Positions 62,969-64,000 of a DNA stretch of 64,000 bases are shown piece after piece. Made by a program: the position numbers and the translations under genes. The number at the start of each line of letters is the position of its first letter. Positions within the stretch are counted from its first letter, which is position 1. The DNA lies in assembly GCF_015220045.1 (NCBI RefSeq), contig NZ_JADBGB010000001.1, forward strand, positions 2,659,001 to 2,723,000, written 5' to 3'. The notes under the pieces are model-generated. The model did not search any database. It was not told where the DNA came from and saw nothing but the letters and a program-made list of their open reading frames with translations. This DNA comes from Marivivens aquimaris. GTDB lineage: Bacteria > Pseudomonadota > Alphaproteobacteria > Rhodobacterales > Rhodobacteraceae.

Positions 62969-64000
62969 TTATTCCGCTGCCGTCGACGACGGGTTGTTCG
63001 GGTGGGTGGTCCAGTTGGCGTAGTCGCCGCGTTTCTGGCCAGTACGCAGATCGACCTCGCCCTTGGGCAGTTCGACCATGGTGATGCAGTCCTCGACAGG
63101 ACAAACGTTGACGCAAAGGTTGCAGGCAACGCATTCGCTGTCGTCCACCTCGAACACGCGGCCTTCCTTCATCAGGATGGCTTGGTGGCTGGTATCTTCG
63201 CAGGCTGCGAAGCAACGACCGCACGAGATACAGGCGTCCTGATCGATCTTCGCTTTGGTCACGTAGTTCAGATCGAGGTACTGCCAGTCGGTGACGTTCG
63301 GGGTCGCCATGCCGACGAAATCGGCGGTCGACTTGTAGCCTTTTTCGTCCATCCATTGCGACAGGCCGCTGATCATTTCCTGAACGACCTTGAAGCCGTA
63401 GGTCATCGCAGCGGTACAGACCTGCACGTTACCCGCGCCCAGCGCCATGAACTCTGCCGCGTCACGCCACGTGGTGATGCCGCCGATACCCGAAATCGGG
63501 AGCCCATGGGTTTCCGGATCGCGCGCGATCTCGGCCACCATGTTCATTGCGATCGGTTTGACCGCCGGACCGCAATAACCACCGTGTGTGCCTTTGCCGC
63601 CGATGGTCGGTTCCGGCGCCATCTGGTCGAGGTCCACCGAGGTGATCGAGTTGATGGTGTTAATCAGCGAAACAGCGTCCGCACCGCCGATTTTTGCCGC
63701 GCGCGCAGGCTTGCGGATGTCAGTGATGTTCGGTGTCAGTTTCACGATGACGGGCTTGGAGTAGTACATCTTGCACCACTCGGTGACCATCTGGATGTAC
63801 TCGGGCACCTGACCGACGGCCGAACCCATGCCGCGTTCAGCCATGCCGTGCGGACAGCCAAAGTTCAGTTCGATCCCGTCAGCGCCGGTATCTTCGACGC
63901 GGGGCAGGATCTCTTTCCACGACTGTTCGTCACACGGGACCATGATCGACGCGATGAGCGCGCGGTCGGGGTAGTCCTTTTTGACGCGGGTCATCTCGTC
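62969..64000 (-). CDS. preA: NAD-dependent dihydropyrimidine dehydrogenase subunit PreA, partial (C-terminal part)
   Basis: About 344 codons are present and the frame continues past the right edge, so the N-terminus is missing. The FMN barrel shows GADGIELNFGCPHGMAERGMGSAVGQ, VKLTPNITDI, GGADAVSLINTINSIT and LPISGIGGITTWRDAAEFMALGA. The C-terminus carries two 4Fe-4S clusters, CISCGRCFAACED and CVACNLCVNVCP. With PreT it reduces uracil and thymine to the 5,6-dihydro forms, step one of the pathway whose later enzymes lie across the regulator. PreT should be just outside the window. Confidence 0.93.
   Translation of the reverse strand, partial: DEMTRVKKDYPDRALIASIMVPCDEQSWKEILPRVEDTGADGIELNFGCPHGMAERGMGSAVGQVPEYIQMVTEWCKMYYSKPVIVKLTPNITDIRKPARAAKIGGADAVSLINTINSITSVDLDQMAPEPTIGGKGTHGGYCGPAVKPIAMNMVAEIARDPETHGLPISGIGGITTWRDAAEFMALGAGNVQVCTAAMTYGFKVVQEMISGLSQWMDEKGYKSTADFVGMATPNVTDWQYLDLNYVTKAKIDQDACISCGRCFAACEDTSHQAILMKEGRVFEVDDSECVACNLCVNVCPVEDCITMVELPKGEVDLRTGQKRGDYANWTTHPNNPSSTAAE

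Overview
The window is GC-rich, densely coded bacterial chromosome and almost certainly comes from an alphaproteobacterium of the family Rhodobacteraceae (roseobacter group). The evidence is the dnaA-dnaN-recF-gyrB replication block, the mutM/ubiE-ubiB neighbourhood, a flagellar locus with the alphaproteobacterial genes flaF, flbT, motE and a DUF1217 gene, TTAA-N7-TTAA (CtrA-type) sites in the flagellar intergenic regions, and a reductive pyrimidine catabolism operon with a RutR-like regulator. No tRNA, rRNA, CRISPR array, transposase or prophage gene was recognised.

Layout. (1) 1-5.9 kb: housekeeping and miscellaneous genes. These are a partial gene with an McrB-N-like (DUF3578) domain coupled to nicotinamidase, an Hsp70/YegD-type protein, tRNA hydroxylase TrhO, an AbrB-family membrane protein, a small lytic transglycosylase lipoprotein and an AcuI-type quinone oxidoreductase. 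(2) 5.9-14.1 kb: replication genes read leftward, dnaA-dnaN-recF-(VOC protein-LysE exporter)-gyrB, with a 550-bp spacer separating dnaA from rpsT. (3) 14.3-18.5 kb: enoyl-CoA hydratase, mutM, ubiE, ubiB. (4) 18.5-46.6 kb: a flagellar locus of about 38 genes in alternating blocks. It encodes flagellin and its regulators, rod, hook, P- and L-rings, the export apparatus, MS ring, FliN and the stator, but no fliG or fliM. (5) 46.7-53.6 kb: a CapD/WbpM-type sugar dehydratase facing a leftward operon of FkbM methyltransferase, DUF6165 protein, TPR-glycosyltransferase, a protein of unknown family and a GT4-like glycosyltransferase, a candidate flagellin or surface-glycan modification locus. (6) 53.6-55.5 kb: a ThuA/ThuB-like sugar gene pair behind a LacI-type palindrome. 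(7) 55.6-64.0 kb: pyrimidine import and degradation, with an NMT1/THI5-like ABC transporter (binding protein, two permeases, ATPase), dihydropyrimidinase, an amidohydrolase of the carbamoyl-amino-acid hydrolase family, a divergent RutR-like regulator, and the C-terminal part of dihydropyrimidine dehydrogenase subunit PreA at the right edge.

How it works together. The flagellar operons are tightly packed, with many 1-14 nt overlaps. The five best CtrA-like sites all lie in the spacers that would drive motB, flgE, fliL/fliF and fliI/flgB. In the pyrimidine region PreA would reduce uracil or thymine, HydA would open the ring and the HyuC-like enzyme would release the amino acid. A near-match to the RutR operator lies between the regulator and the catabolic operon. 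All assignments come from reading the sequence; no database search was possible.
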